In this document: positions 16,281 to 25,622 of the stretch, piece after piece | Numbering within the stretch: position 1 is the stretch's first letter | How the letters are laid out: the number at the start of each line of letters is the position of its first letter | From: an uncultured Blautia sp. | GTDB lineage: Bacteria > Bacillota > Clostridia > Lachnospirales > Lachnospiraceae | Length of the DNA stretch: 64,000 nucleotides | Assembly (NCBI GenBank): GCA_934364795.1 | Contig: CAKRMK010000017.1 | Span: 1-64,000, forward strand | Direction of reading: 5' to 3' | Notes under the pieces: generated by a model | The model's database searches: none | Seen by the model: only the letters and a program-made list of their open reading frames with translations | Told to the model about the DNA's origin: nothing | Translations under genes and position numbers: made by a program

Positions 16281-17177
16281 ATGAAGGGAATTATTTTAGC
16301 CGGTGGATCCGGTACCAGACTTTACCCGTTGACCATGGTTACTTCTAAGCAGCTGCTTCCAATTTATGATAAACCTATGATCTACTATCCAATGTCTGTT
16401 CTCATGAATGCAGGCATCCGTGATATCCTGATCATTTCTACTCCACAGGATACCCCGCGTTTCAAAGAGCTTCTGGGTGACGGACACCAGTTCGGTGTAC
16501 ATCTTACCTATGAAGTACAGCCAAGCCCGGACGGACTTGCACAGGCATTTATCATTGGCGAAGAATTCATCGGAAATGATACTGTTGCCATGGTACTTGG
16601 CGATAACATTTTTGCAGGCCACGGCCTTAAGAAACGTCTGAAAGCAGCTGTTGAAAATGCAAGCACTGGAAAAGGTGCTACTGTATTTGGCTACTATGTA
16701 GATGATCCGGAGCGTTTCGGTATTGTTGAGTTCGACCAGGAAGGAAAAGCTGTTTCCATCGAGGAGAAACCGGAGCATCCAAAGAGCAATTACTGTGTAA
16801 CAGGTCTTTATTTCTATGACAACAAAGTTGTAGAATATGCAAAGAACTTAAAGCCAAGTGCCCGTGGTGAGCTTGAGATCACAGACCTGAACCGTATTTA
16901 TCTGGAAAAAGGCCAGTTAAACGTTGAGCTTCTTGGACAGGGATTTACATGGCTTGATACTGGTACACATGAAAGCCTTGTAGACGCAACTAACTTTGTA
17001 AAAACCGTAGAAACTCACCAGCATCGTAAAATTGCCTGCCTGGAAGAAATTGCCTACTTAAATGGCTGGATTTCCAAAGAAGAGGTTATGGAGGTTTATA
17101 ATATCCTGAAGAAAAACCAGTATGGCCAGTACTTAAAAGATGTCCTTGACGGCAAATACATGGATGTCCTTCACTGA
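16281..17177 (+). CDS. rfbA: Glucose-1-phosphate thymidylyltransferase
   Basis: First step of dTDP-deoxysugar synthesis: dTTP and glucose-1-phosphate to dTDP-glucose. At 298 residues it is full length. The nucleotide-binding start [14 protein letters not shown], the conserved [15 protein letters not shown], and the sugar-site [31 protein letters not shown] and [10 protein letters not shown] are all present. AAAAGGAG precedes the ATG. First gene of rfbABD. Confidence 0.96.
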   Translation: MKGIILAGGSGTRLYPLTMVTSKQLLPIYDKPMIYYPMSVLMNAGIRDILIISTPQDTPRFKELLGDGHQFGVHLTYEVQPSPDGLAQAFIIGEEFIGNDTVAMVLGDNIFAGHGLKKRLKAAVENASTGKGATVFGYYVDDPERFGIVEFDQEGKAVSIEEKPEHPKSNYCVTGLYFYDNKVVEYAKNLKPSARGELEITDLNRIYLEKGQLNVELLGQGFTWLDTGTHESLVDATNFVKTVETHQHRKIACLEEIAYLNGWISKEEVMEVYNILKKNQYGQYLKDVLDGKYMDVLH

Positions 17178-17249
17178 TAGCCAAAGCCACTGTTTTTCAA
17201 AAACAAATTTCACCCTATAGAAAAGAAATAAAAAGGAGAGCATTATACA

Positions 17250-18269
17250 ATGAATATTATCGTTACCGGCGGTGCCGGATTTATCGGAAGCAACTTTATT
17301 TTCCATATGTTAAAAAAATACCCGGATTACCGTATCATCTGTCTGGACTGCCTTACCTATGCAGGTAACCTTTCCACACTTGCTCCTGTTATGGATAACC
17401 CGAATTTCCGTTTTGTAAAAGAAAGCATCACAGACCGTGAGGCAGTTTACAAACTGTTTGAAGAAGAGCATCCGGACATGGTAGTAAACTTTGCAGCTGA
17501 AAGCCATGTAGACCGTTCCATCGAGAATCCGGAAGTTTTCCTGAACACCAACATCATCGGTACTGCTGTTCTTATGGATGCATGCCGTAAATATGGCATC
17601 AAACGTTATCATCAGGTTTCTACTGATGAGGTTTACGGTGATCTTCCACTTGACAGACCGGACCTGTTCTTCACAGAGGAGACTCCAATCCATACAAGCA
17701 GCCCGTACAGCTCCTCCAAGGCTTCTGCTGACCTTTTAGTACTTGCTTACCACAGAACTTATGGCCTGCCTGTATCCATCAGCCGCTGCTCCAACAACTA
17801 CGGACCATATCATTTCCCGGAAAAACTCATTCCTCTTATGATTGCCAATGCATTAAATGACAAGCCACTTCCGGTTTACGGAAAAGGTGAGAACGTTCGT
17901 GACTGGCTCTATGTTGAGGATCACTGCCGTGCAATCGACCTGATCATCCATAAAGGCCGTGTAGGCGAAGTTTACAATGTTGGTGGACACAATGAAATGA
18001 AGAATATTGATATCGTAAAGATTATCTGCAAGGAGCTTGGCAAACCAGAAAGCCTGATCACTTATGTAACAGACCGTAAGGGCCATGACATGCGTTATGC
18101 CATCGATCCTACCAAGATCCACAACGAGCTTGGCTGGCTGCCGGAAACAAAATTCGCTGACGGTATCAAGAAAACCATCCAGTGGTATCTTGACAACAAG
18201 GAATGGTGGGAAACAATCATTTCCGGTGAATATCAGAATTATTATGAGAAAATGTACGGCAACCGCTAA
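17250..18269 (+). CDS. rfbB: dTDP-glucose 4,6-dehydratase
   Basis: Extended SDR enzyme converting dTDP-glucose to dTDP-4-keto-6-deoxyglucose. At 339 residues it has the NAD loop GGAGFIGSNF, the catalytic STDEVYGDL, YSSSKASADLLV (YxxxK), and RCSNNYGPYHFPEKLIPL. AAAAGGAG precedes the start. It lies 72 bp after rfbA and 15 bp before rfbD. Confidence 0.96.
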   Translation: MNIIVTGGAGFIGSNFIFHMLKKYPDYRIICLDCLTYAGNLSTLAPVMDNPNFRFVKESITDREAVYKLFEEEHPDMVVNFAAESHVDRSIENPEVFLNTNIIGTAVLMDACRKYGIKRYHQVSTDEVYGDLPLDRPDLFFTEETPIHTSSPYSSSKASADLLVLAYHRTYGLPVSISRCSNNYGPYHFPEKLIPLMIANALNDKPLPVYGKGENVRDWLYVEDHCRAIDLIIHKGRVGEVYNVGGHNEMKNIDIVKIICKELGKPESLITYVTDRKGHDMRYAIDPTKIHNELGWLPETKFADGIKKTIQWYLDNKEWWETIISGEYQNYYEKMYGNR

Positions 18270-18284
18270 GGAGGGCTGACAGAT

Positions 18285-19226
18285 ATGAAACTGTTTGTAA
18301 CAGGTGTGGCCGGTCAGCTTGGCCATGACGTAATGAACGAACTTAATAAACGTGGTTACGAAGGGGTGGGCTCTGACCTTGCCCCTGCATACAGCGGAAT
18401 CCAGGATGGAACTGCTGTTACCAAAATGCCATATGTTTCTGTTGATATCACAGATGCTGCAGCAGTAGAAAAAGCAATTACCCAGGCAGGTGTAGACGGT
18501 GTTGTTCACTGTGCTGCATGGACAGCTGTAGATGCAGCCGAGGATGAGGACAAGCAGGAAATTGTCCGCCGTGTCAATGTTCTTGGTACAGAAAATATTG
18601 CAAAGGTCTGCAAAAAGCTTGGCATCAAAATGATGTATCTTTCCACAGACTATGTATTTGACGGCCAGGGCACTACTCCCTGGGAACCGGACTGCAAGGC
18701 CTATAAACCTCTTAACGTTTATGGACAGACAAAGCTTGACGGAGAGCTTGCAGTTTATAACAATGTTGACAAATTTTTCATTATCCGTATTGCATGGGTA
18801 TTTGGAAAAAATGGCAAGAACTTTATCAAGACCATGTTAAATGTTGCCAAAACCCACGACACCTTAAAGGTTGTCAATGACCAGATCGGTACTCCTACCT
18901 ATACCTACGACCTTGCCCGTCTTATGATCGATATGATCCAGACTGACAAATATGGTTACTACCATGCAACCAATGAAGGTGGTTATATCAGCTGGTATGA
19001 TTTCACAAAGGAAATCTTCCGTCAGGCTGTAGAACTTGGACATACCGAGTATGCAGAGGATAAAGTTACAGTTCTTCCGGTTACAACCGCTGAATATGGC
19101 GTTTCCAAGGCAGCCCGCCCATTTAACAGCCGCCTTGACAAAAAGAAACTGGTAGAAAACGGATTTACTCCTCTTCCCACCTGGCAGGATGCACTTGCCA
19201 GATATTTAAAAGAGCTTGAATTTTAA
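18285..19226 (+). CDS. rfbD: dTDP-4-dehydrorhamnose reductase
   Basis: Reduces dTDP-4-keto-L-rhamnose to dTDP-L-rhamnose. At 313 residues it has GVAGQLGHDVMNEL at the N-terminus, the STDYVFDG active-site segment, YGQTKLDGE (YxxxK), and RIAWVFGKNGKNF. GGAGGG precedes the ATG. The family is longer than usual by a short insertion near residue 40. The 3,5-epimerase rfbC, normally in this operon, is absent here and must be elsewhere if rhamnose is made. Confidence 0.93.
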   Translation: MKLFVTGVAGQLGHDVMNELNKRGYEGVGSDLAPAYSGIQDGTAVTKMPYVSVDITDAAAVEKAITQAGVDGVVHCAAWTAVDAAEDEDKQEIVRRVNVLGTENIAKVCKKLGIKMMYLSTDYVFDGQGTTPWEPDCKAYKPLNVYGQTKLDGELAVYNNVDKFFIIRIAWVFGKNGKNFIKTMLNVAKTHDTLKVVNDQIGTPTYTYDLARLMIDMIQTDKYGYYHATNEGGYISWYDFTKEIFRQAVELGHTEYAEDKVTVLPVTTAEYGVSKAARPFNSRLDKKKLVENGFTPLPTWQDALARYLKELEF

Positions 19227-19278
19227 ATGGGTTACAGGCAGTTTTCAAATGTTTTGTAGATATTAAAAAAATCCCCGG

Positions 19279-19361
19279 GAGCATGCCCTAAAAAATTTTT
19301 CTGCGAAATATACCGCAAAATGAGGCGTACAGATTGTAGGAATGATTTTTTGGCATGCTCT
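19279..19361 (+). repeat. Dispersed palindromic repeat, short copy after rfbD
   Basis: Ends GAGCATGCC and GGCATGCTC are exact inverted repeats. The core (AAATATACCGCAAAATGAGG, CGTACAGATTGTAGGAATGA) matches the right half of the 164-bp copy. Confidence 0.75.
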
Positions 19362-19405
19362 GACAGTTTATATTTGCATTTTTCAATAATAAACTGTCAG
19401 GGGAT
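19360..19405. terminator. Bidirectional terminator between rfbD and the convergent membrane-protein gene
   Basis: CTGACAGTTTAT (19360-19371) pairs perfectly with ATAAACTGTCAG (19389-19400). The right arm is followed by a T-rich stretch, and the hairpin abuts the repeat at 19279-19361. Confidence 0.75.
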
Positions 19406-19409
19406 ATTT

Positions 19410-20489
19410 TTATTTTCTTTTATAGTTTCCAGGCTTTTTGCCCTGGCTGTTTTTCCGGTACGGACTGGCACTTTTCTTTTTCCGTTTGTTTTCTCCGTAA
19501 TAGTCTTCCAGATATTCTTCAATAACGTCGTCTTCGTCCACACCATATTTTTCCAGAATAATCTCCGTTTCCTCCGGAGTTTCTCCTGCCAGATCATTAT
19601 CCGGATCTACTTCCGGTTCTTCATATTCAGGCAGTTTTCTTTTTCGTACCTCTACTGCATCTATATTCCTACTATAGGTTTCTTTAGCTCCATGTCTTCT
19701 GCTTCGTTCTTCTTTAACATCTAACTCTTCTTCGGACGCATAAGCTCTATCTCTTTTTCTTCTTACATTATCCTGGCTTACATCGCTGTCCTCAAACGCT
19801 TCTGCCTTTATACGTTTTTTTGTTTTCTCTTTCTCGTAGTCCCGTCTTTTGTCTCTCTTTGTCTCATACCCTTCTTCGTCATCCTCATCATCTTCATATT
19901 TAGGCTTATTGATAGCAAACTGAATCAGAAGGCCCACAAGTGCAAAACCGGCAGAGAATATAATTCCAAAAGGAATTTCTTCCATCCCTGCAAGCTTGGC
20001 TGTGGCAAAGCCAGACAGCACGCCTCCCAGCACGCTGGTGCCTATAATGATCACCTCACGTTCATAACGCATGGCAAGAAATCCCAGTCCTACACCTGCA
20101 AGCAGGCAGATAAAAAAGGCAAAGGATGTGGTAGGATGGATCACATAAACCGTAAGCGTCAGTCCGATTCCTGCACCCATAATAAAAATACCGGCCTTAA
20201 AAATAGCAAATGCAATAATGGCAAGCACTGCTCCTGCTGCCAGCATGGCGATCATATAATAGGTTTTGTTTGTAATTCCGGCTTCGTGAACTGCGAACAA
20301 GCCAATTCCGGCTCCCATAAGGAAACCAAAGATCATCATCCAGAACCGCAGCAAACGGTATCCCAGGATACAATTTACAATTCCAAATATCAGCACCACG
20401 CAAAAAATGATCATGGACAAAGTTCCTGAAATCTGCATATCCCTTACTCTCTGGGCAATATTTATCCCATTTCTTAAAATGTCTGTCAT
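19410..20489 (-). CDS. Polytopic membrane protein (DUF4203/TMEM198-like) with a long charged tail
   Basis: 359 residues. Six or seven hydrophobic, glycine-rich helices occupy residues 25-200 (for example FGFLMGAGIGLFAV, MGAGIGLTLTVYVI). A 155-residue cytoplasmic tail alternates acidic runs (EDDEDDEEGYE) and basic runs (KRDKRRDYEKEKTKKR). The hydrophobic part resembles the DUF4203 family; no function is known to me. AAAAGGAGG precedes the ATG 30 bp after the transglutaminase gene on the same strand. It is therefore probably the last gene of the LRR-VWA-MoxR-transglutaminase operon. Confidence 0.8.
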   Translation of the reverse strand: MTDILRNGINIAQRVRDMQISGTLSMIIFCVVLIFGIVNCILGYRLLRFWMMIFGFLMGAGIGLFAVHEAGITNKTYYMIAMLAAGAVLAIIAFAIFKAGIFIMGAGIGLTLTVYVIHPTTSFAFFICLLAGVGLGFLAMRYEREVIIIGTSVLGGVLSGFATAKLAGMEEIPFGIIFSAGFALVGLLIQFAINKPKYEDDEDDEEGYETKRDKRRDYEKEKTKKRIKAEAFEDSDVSQDNVRRKRDRAYASEEELDVKEERSRRHGAKETYSRNIDAVEVRKRKLPEYEEPEVDPDNDLAGETPEETEIILEKYGVDEDDVIEEYLEDYYGENKRKKKSASPYRKNSQGKKPGNYKRK

Positions 20490-20519
20490 AAAAACCTCCT
20501 TTTCGTGTCAGGCTATCTA

Positions 20520-21758
20520 TCAGAACATATAATAAATAGTTTTCATATTTTCCAGAATACCATAATGGTATTCCACCTGATTCATATTATACAAAGTCAT
20601 GTAGTGTCTGGCAACCTCCTGAATCGCATTTCCCTGTATCCAGTCTGCTTTTGCCAATTCAAAAGCCTCCTGATCGGAAAACTTAAAGCGCACCACTGCT
20701 GCCCCGTTATTCAGCCGCATCTGACAATACGCCAGAATTTCCTGATAATCATATTCATCAAAACAGCCCTGGTTCAGCACATAAAAATTTTTCGCTGTGG
20801 CAGTACACTTCGGCACTTCAAATTTTTCAGATGGGGTATAAGTCATCTCATATTCTTCTGGAAACGGACACAGGTAATCGTACAGGATCGTTTTGTGTTC
20901 TGCAAGCTGAACGGCATCTCCTTCCAGAAACTCCGGCTGATCACCATTTGTGGCGTCAAAATAATAATACTCTCCTTCCAGAGTAATAATATTCCATGCA
21001 TGGCCTTCTGTGCTTCCTGAGGTTTTGCCCTCCACATAAATACAGGGAACATTAAGATATTCCAGAAGATACTGGGCCGCGCCTGCATATCCGGCACATA
21101 CAGCCTGTTTTTTCCAGAAAATCCCCGCCATACTCTGGTCATCCTCAGATTCCTGATAACTGGCAGTATTAATCAGATAAGTATAAACTGTCCTGGCTTT
21201 TTCATAATCGTCTGCTCCCTCCGGTATCATAGCCTCCACTTCCCTGCACGCATCCTCTGCAGCCTGCTGGATTTCCTTTATTTCCACATCTGTATAACTG
21301 TATCCAGGAGAAAACATGCAGTAATTTCCATTGGAAAATGTAGTTTTATAAACCTGTTTCCGGTTATGTATCCAGAACAGTTCCGGATGATCCATAAGAA
21401 CAGCATGGTACACTTTATTTACAACCGCATCCTCATAAATGGTAAGATAAAATTCCTTTTCTCTTGCCCTGACTCCTTCTAGTATCTCACGATACCCCTT
21501 CTTTTCTTCCTCATTTAAAAGATTAAAATAATATTCCTGGCGCCCCTTATCTGAACTGGCAGTCTGTTTCTTCCGAAGCTCTCTTACCTCTTTTGGCTCT
21601 CCTGAAAAAATCTCCGGCAGATTGTCCCAGATTTCTTTTTCTGTTTTTTCCAGAAAATCCTGTGACTGGTACTTTTTCTGATAAATATAAATTCCGGATA
21701 AAACTGCTACAAGAAAAACCACAATGAAAATTATTTTCCAGGTTTTTCTTTTTTTCAT
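20520..21758 (-). CDS. Membrane-anchored transglutaminase-like protein
   Basis: 412 residues. One N-terminal membrane anchor (IIFIVVFLVAVLSGIYI, residues 9-25), a helical region, then a transglutaminase-like cysteine-protease fold with the full triad: Cys221 in QAVCAGYA, His253 in TEGHAWN, Asp268 in YYYFDATNGD. The active site is outside the membrane by topology. Its start overlaps the MoxR stop (ATGA), so the two are coupled. Such domains act as peptidases, transglutaminases or peptide-processing enzymes; the substrate is unknown. The pairing with a MoxR ATPase is a recurring theme in bacteria. Confidence 0.9.
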   Translation of the reverse strand: MKKRKTWKIIFIVVFLVAVLSGIYIYQKKYQSQDFLEKTEKEIWDNLPEIFSGEPKEVRELRKKQTASSDKGRQEYYFNLLNEEEKKGYREILEGVRAREKEFYLTIYEDAVVNKVYHAVLMDHPELFWIHNRKQVYKTTFSNGNYCMFSPGYSYTDVEIKEIQQAAEDACREVEAMIPEGADDYEKARTVYTYLINTASYQESEDDQSMAGIFWKKQAVCAGYAGAAQYLLEYLNVPCIYVEGKTSGSTEGHAWNIITLEGEYYYFDATNGDQPEFLEGDAVQLAEHKTILYDYLCPFPEEYEMTYTPSEKFEVPKCTATAKNFYVLNQGCFDEYDYQEILAYCQMRLNNGAAVVRFKFSDQEAFELAKADWIQGNAIQEVARHYMTLYNMNQVEYHYGILENMKTIYYMF

Positions 21759-23275
21759 CTGATATTCTCCAGCTGCCCGATCCGTTCCATAATATTTCTG
21801 GTGTTTTCCTTAAACAGCAATTCTTTATTATAGCGATAATATCTTTCGCAGGAGTATTGCTGCAGAAAATCCACAGCCAGCTGGCTTGTATTCAGCTCTG
21901 TAATAAACACAACCAGCTCCTGTCCGCCGGCAAAAGCACTTTCCATGAAATTAAATACATGCTCCAGCATTTGGGCAGTTTTGTCAAAATCCTGGTCATA
22001 ATCTCTTTTCTGATCATTAAACCAGCCACGAAGAAGAGAAAAAGCTCTCTCTCCGTCTGCTGCATTTTCTTTTTTCAGGTCCATGATATACCGCTCCAGA
22101 ATATCCTGTACCTTCTGATGACTGTGCAGTTCTTCTCTGGAGAAAAGCCCGGCTCTTTTTCCTGATTCAAACTCCATCCTGTACTGATTTTTTACATCTT
22201 CCAGATATACAACAGGCTGGTCCTTCCAGCTTTCCATGAGAGGCTCTTTGCTCTCTTTTAATATTTCAAATAAAGATGCAAGTATTTCTTCCTGATCATG
22301 AACATTTCCAAATGCTTTGTTCAGTCTGGAAAGAAGAAGCCCTGTAACGCTAAGTTTTTCATCAAAGGATGCATGGGCTGCTTTTTTCAAAAGAATGTCA
22401 TCAATACGGCCTTCCAGAACCTCTTCAATCTGATAATCTGTCCTGTATTTATAAAAAAGCTCCAGATAATTGGCAAAATCTCTGGCAACCTGCGGATGCT
22501 GGATATACTGGCAGACCACTTCCTTATCCACTGTCTTGTCCAGTTTTTCGTAAACCCGGATCAGCCTTGATAAATCTTCCCAGCCTCTTGGTGTTGCAAA
22601 GTTCCTGCCATCTACCGTACTTTCCATTTTATAAAAATTCCCGGGTCTTGTATTCAGATAGGATATCACAGCCGGATGAACGCCTGCCATATAAGCATAT
22701 TCTTTCCATGCATCAAAATCAGGCTCCACCAGGATTTTTTTCACTCTGTCCATAGTAACCACATCAAACTCGCGCACGGACTTATTGTATTCCGGAGGAT
22801 TTCCTGCTGCTACAATCAGCCAGCCTTCCGGAATCCTGTGGCTTCCAAAGGTCTTGCACTGAAGGAACTGCAGCATGGCAGGTGCCAGTGTTTCTGAAAC
22901 ACAGTTGATTTCATCAATAAAAAGGATTCCTTCCCGAAGACCGGCTTCCTGAATTTTTTCATACACAGAGGCTACGATCTCACTCATGGTATACTCTGTA
23001 ACTGCCATTTCTTTTCCATCAAATTCTTTTTTTGAAATAAAGGGCAGTCCGATAGCACTTTGTCTGGTATGATGGGTGATGGTATAGGACACCAGTCCGA
23101 TCTTACATTCTCTTGCTATCTGCTCCATAATCTGGGTTTTTCCAATACCCGGTGCTCCTATAAGAAGAACCGGACGCTGTGCCATCACAGGGATCTCATA
23201 CTCTCCATATTCATTTTTCAGAAGATAGGCTTCTATTGTATTTCGTATTTCTTCTTTTGCCCTTTTAATATTCAT
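21755..23275 (-). CDS. MoxR-type AAA+ ATPase
   Basis: 506 residues from the ATG at 23275, with AAGGAG 8 nt upstream; a TTG two codons earlier is too close to that site. Walker A is GAPGIGKT (residues 40-47), Walker B is LFIDEIN (117-123), and sensor 1 is VAAGNPPEYN. The C-terminal 250 residues are a helical extension with no recognised domain. MoxR ATPases work with VWA proteins as chaperone-like machines for assembling or activating complexes. Here the VWA partner lies immediately upstream and a transglutaminase immediately downstream. Confidence 0.92.
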   Translation of the reverse strand: MNIKRAKEEIRNTIEAYLLKNEYGEYEIPVMAQRPVLLIGAPGIGKTQIMEQIARECKIGLVSYTITHHTRQSAIGLPFISKKEFDGKEMAVTEYTMSEIVASVYEKIQEAGLREGILFIDEINCVSETLAPAMLQFLQCKTFGSHRIPEGWLIVAAGNPPEYNKSVREFDVVTMDRVKKILVEPDFDAWKEYAYMAGVHPAVISYLNTRPGNFYKMESTVDGRNFATPRGWEDLSRLIRVYEKLDKTVDKEVVCQYIQHPQVARDFANYLELFYKYRTDYQIEEVLEGRIDDILLKKAAHASFDEKLSVTGLLLSRLNKAFGNVHDQEEILASLFEILKESKEPLMESWKDQPVVYLEDVKNQYRMEFESGKRAGLFSREELHSHQKVQDILERYIMDLKKENAADGERAFSLLRGWFNDQKRDYDQDFDKTAQMLEHVFNFMESAFAGGQELVVFITELNTSQLAVDFLQQYSCERYYRYNKELLFKENTRNIMERIGQLENIR

Positions 23276-23287
23276 AATCAAATCTCC

Positions 23288-24649
23288 TTACAAAGATGTT
23301 AAGTCTTCATCATCCAGTATCAGCTTGATGGCCCAGGGCGGCACATCTATATCCTGGTAATCTTCTTTCATAAACACAAATGCAGTTTCATAGGAGGGCA
23401 TTTTGGCCGGATAAATTCCATATCCGTCTGTAAAATAGATCAGTCCCCGCAGCTTTGTAAACTGCTTTGCCCCTATAAGCTGTTCCACATAGGCAAAAGC
23501 CGGGCGAAAATCAGTTCCGCCACCGCCTTTTACTGTAAAATCTGACATATATTCTTTTAACTGCATGGCATTTTCGATCACCACATCCGACTGGACCTTC
23601 TCATCACACTGGATAATATGCACATGGATCCTTCTAAAAAAGCTTTCAGATTCGCTAAGTACACTGTAGGTTTCTTCCAGAAACTTCTGTACCAGCTCAC
23701 TTTTACAGGACATGGAGGTATCAATTACCACCACAAAGTCCTCAACTTTACGCTCTTCCTTTGTCTCTAATGGTTCGATCAGCGGCATATTGCCATACAG
23801 ATTCATTCCATAATTGTAAAATATATAATCGAAAGTGTCCATATCCACTTTCATTTCTTCCTTCAGAACAGAAAATTTCCGCAAAAACTCTTTATAATCA
23901 TACCGGTTCCGGTTCTGTGCCCGAAGCTGGTCCGTAAGGATTTCTCCCCCCTGTCCTGCTTCTTTTGAAAAAGTTTCTATCTCTGTCTGCATCCTTTCCC
24001 GGATATCATCCCAGTTCTTTTTCCGCTGGGTCATCTGGGGGCTTTTGGGAATTTCTTCGTACCATTTCCTGTGATCATCCTGGCAAAATTCCCTTTTTAG
24101 TTCCTGCATTTTGACCTCTGGCAGATGAAGTTCCTGAAGCTTTCGGTATACTCTTTGGGCTGTCATTACTTTTTTCTCTTCCAGGATCAAAGAAAGCGCC
24201 TGTCTTTTTAACATGGACACCGGTTTGTGGACACATTTCAGATACAGGCTGTCGATAATATTCTCAACTGTAATATCGCACGCCAGATTCCAGTATTCCT
24301 GATCTACAGTTGTTTTTCCTTCCTGGTCACGTTCTGGAAAAACATGGAGAAAAATGCAGTGAAACAGGCTGTGCAGATACAATCTGTTTACTTTTTCAGG
24401 GCCTTTTCGGAATAATTCCATAAGCTTCTCCGGCTGATAGTAAAAAAAGGTTCCATCTGTTCCGGCAGGGTGTACTCCCATATCGCCCTGAAAATGCAGA
24501 CTTGCCAGAGCACAGTCCAAAAAACGCATATTCAGATACAGCTGATTCCTTGTACTTTTTAAAATATCTTCACAGATTTCCTCTGCCATAAGTGCCCGCC
24601 TCTGGGCATCATGAACCGGATTTAATCCGGTATTTTCCCTCTCACTCAT
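23288..24649 (-). CDS. VWA-like protein with an N-terminal putative metallopeptidase domain (DUF2201 type)
   Basis: 453 residues. The N-terminal half carries HSLFH (93-97) with a further His102, the HxxxH arrangement of the putative metallopeptidase domain that accompanies VWA-like proteins. The C-terminal half is a von Willebrand A fold with a MIDAS-type D310-T-S-M-S314 and a second metal-site T379-D380 in GGGGTDF. No signal peptide, so it is cytoplasmic. The start overlaps the upstream LRR stop (ATGA), and the MoxR start follows after 12 bp. It is the expected partner of the adjacent MoxR ATPase. Confidence 0.9.
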   Translation of the reverse strand: MSERENTGLNPVHDAQRRALMAEEICEDILKSTRNQLYLNMRFLDCALASLHFQGDMGVHPAGTDGTFFYYQPEKLMELFRKGPEKVNRLYLHSLFHCIFLHVFPERDQEGKTTVDQEYWNLACDITVENIIDSLYLKCVHKPVSMLKRQALSLILEEKKVMTAQRVYRKLQELHLPEVKMQELKREFCQDDHRKWYEEIPKSPQMTQRKKNWDDIRERMQTEIETFSKEAGQGGEILTDQLRAQNRNRYDYKEFLRKFSVLKEEMKVDMDTFDYIFYNYGMNLYGNMPLIEPLETKEERKVEDFVVVIDTSMSCKSELVQKFLEETYSVLSESESFFRRIHVHIIQCDEKVQSDVVIENAMQLKEYMSDFTVKGGGGTDFRPAFAYVEQLIGAKQFTKLRGLIYFTDGYGIYPAKMPSYETAFVFMKEDYQDIDVPPWAIKLILDDEDLTSL

Positions 24650-25533
24650 AGCTCAAAGCTTCTCCTTTTTGACGGAAAATGCACTCTCTGGTATTCCATA
24701 AGCATACTTAGGATTTCGGGCTCCTGTACCTTCTTTGAACAGTCCAGGATTCTCAAAAACAGATCTCTTTGTTCTGATCCCAGTGGATACGTATGCAGCA
24801 GCCAGTCCAGATCGTTCTCTCTTTTCTGGCAGATAAGGGCTGTGGCAATCTCTTCCATATGTTTCAGAACATATTGTTCATATCTGTCTCTGGCCTCTTT
24901 TGTCAGCTCTACCGGCCACATAAGGCGGCTTAAAACCATTTCCCGGACAAAATCCTGGGACTCCTGTGCATGTGCCATTTCAAAACGTTTATCATACTCC
25001 AGAAAATGAAATACCTTTCCCAGAAAGCAATTGCGATAATAAAGCCCGCTTCCATGAACTTCCGTCATCAAAATACGGGCAGGCGTATTCTCAACGCCTT
25101 CTTCATAATACTCCGGGAACCACAAAACTGCCTGGATTTCCCCATAAAGGTGAACCCGCAGCTCTTCTCCTATTTCCGAAAGGATTTCCTTTAATCCTGA
25201 TTCCCGGCTGTTCATCTGTACTTCCAGTCTTTGTATTTTATGGCATCCTGTAAAAGCACCACTTCCAAGATCCACAAAATCACTGGAAAACCACAGTTCT
25301 TCCAGGAAACGGCAATTATAAAATCCATATCTGCCAATTTTTCTCACTCCGGAAGGAATCCGGACGCACTGACAGCTTTTTCCTGAAAACAGGTAATCTC
25401 CTAATTCTGTTACCGGGACACCTTTTATCTGTGCAGGGATTTCCACAATTTCATTATCTGTGTTCATTTCTGTAACTATGGCATGATTTTCCCGGATTTC
25501 ATAAGAAAAATTGCCATTCGTATATTTTTCCAT
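24646..25533 (-). CDS. Leucine-rich-repeat (BspA-type) protein, first gene of the MoxR/VWA operon
   Basis: 295 residues from the ATG at 25533, with GAGGAGCAGG upstream; the frame extends to 25605 without a better site. Residues 1-110 carry about four BspA-like LRR units (for example VRIPSGVRKIGRYGFYNCRF and SGAFTGCHKIQRLEV). The remaining ~180 residues are a helical domain with no recognised family. No signal peptide or membrane anchor is visible, which is unusual because BspA-type LRRs are often surface proteins. This one is probably cytoplasmic and works with the MoxR/VWA pair, perhaps as a target-recognition subunit (inference). Confidence 0.8.
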   Translation of the reverse strand: MEKYTNGNFSYEIRENHAIVTEMNTDNEIVEIPAQIKGVPVTELGDYLFSGKSCQCVRIPSGVRKIGRYGFYNCRFLEELWFSSDFVDLGSGAFTGCHKIQRLEVQMNSRESGLKEILSEIGEELRVHLYGEIQAVLWFPEYYEEGVENTPARILMTEVHGSGLYYRNCFLGKVFHFLEYDKRFEMAHAQESQDFVREMVLSRLMWPVELTKEARDRYEQYVLKHMEEIATALICQKRENDLDWLLHTYPLGSEQRDLFLRILDCSKKVQEPEILSMLMEYQRVHFPSKRRSFEL

Positions 25534-25564
25534 TTTCCTGCTCCTCATAAGCTGCAAAAAATAC

Positions 25565-25593
25565 TTGATATTTTTCCTCATTAAGTTTAAACT
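25565..25593 (+). promoter_or_regulatory. Promoter of the PduL-type gene
   Basis: TTGATA (25565-25570), 17-bp spacer, TAAACT (25588-25593), 29 bp before the start codon. Confidence 0.55.
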
Positions 25594-25622
25594 CATAAAA
25601 AACACTTCGCGGAGGAACTTTT

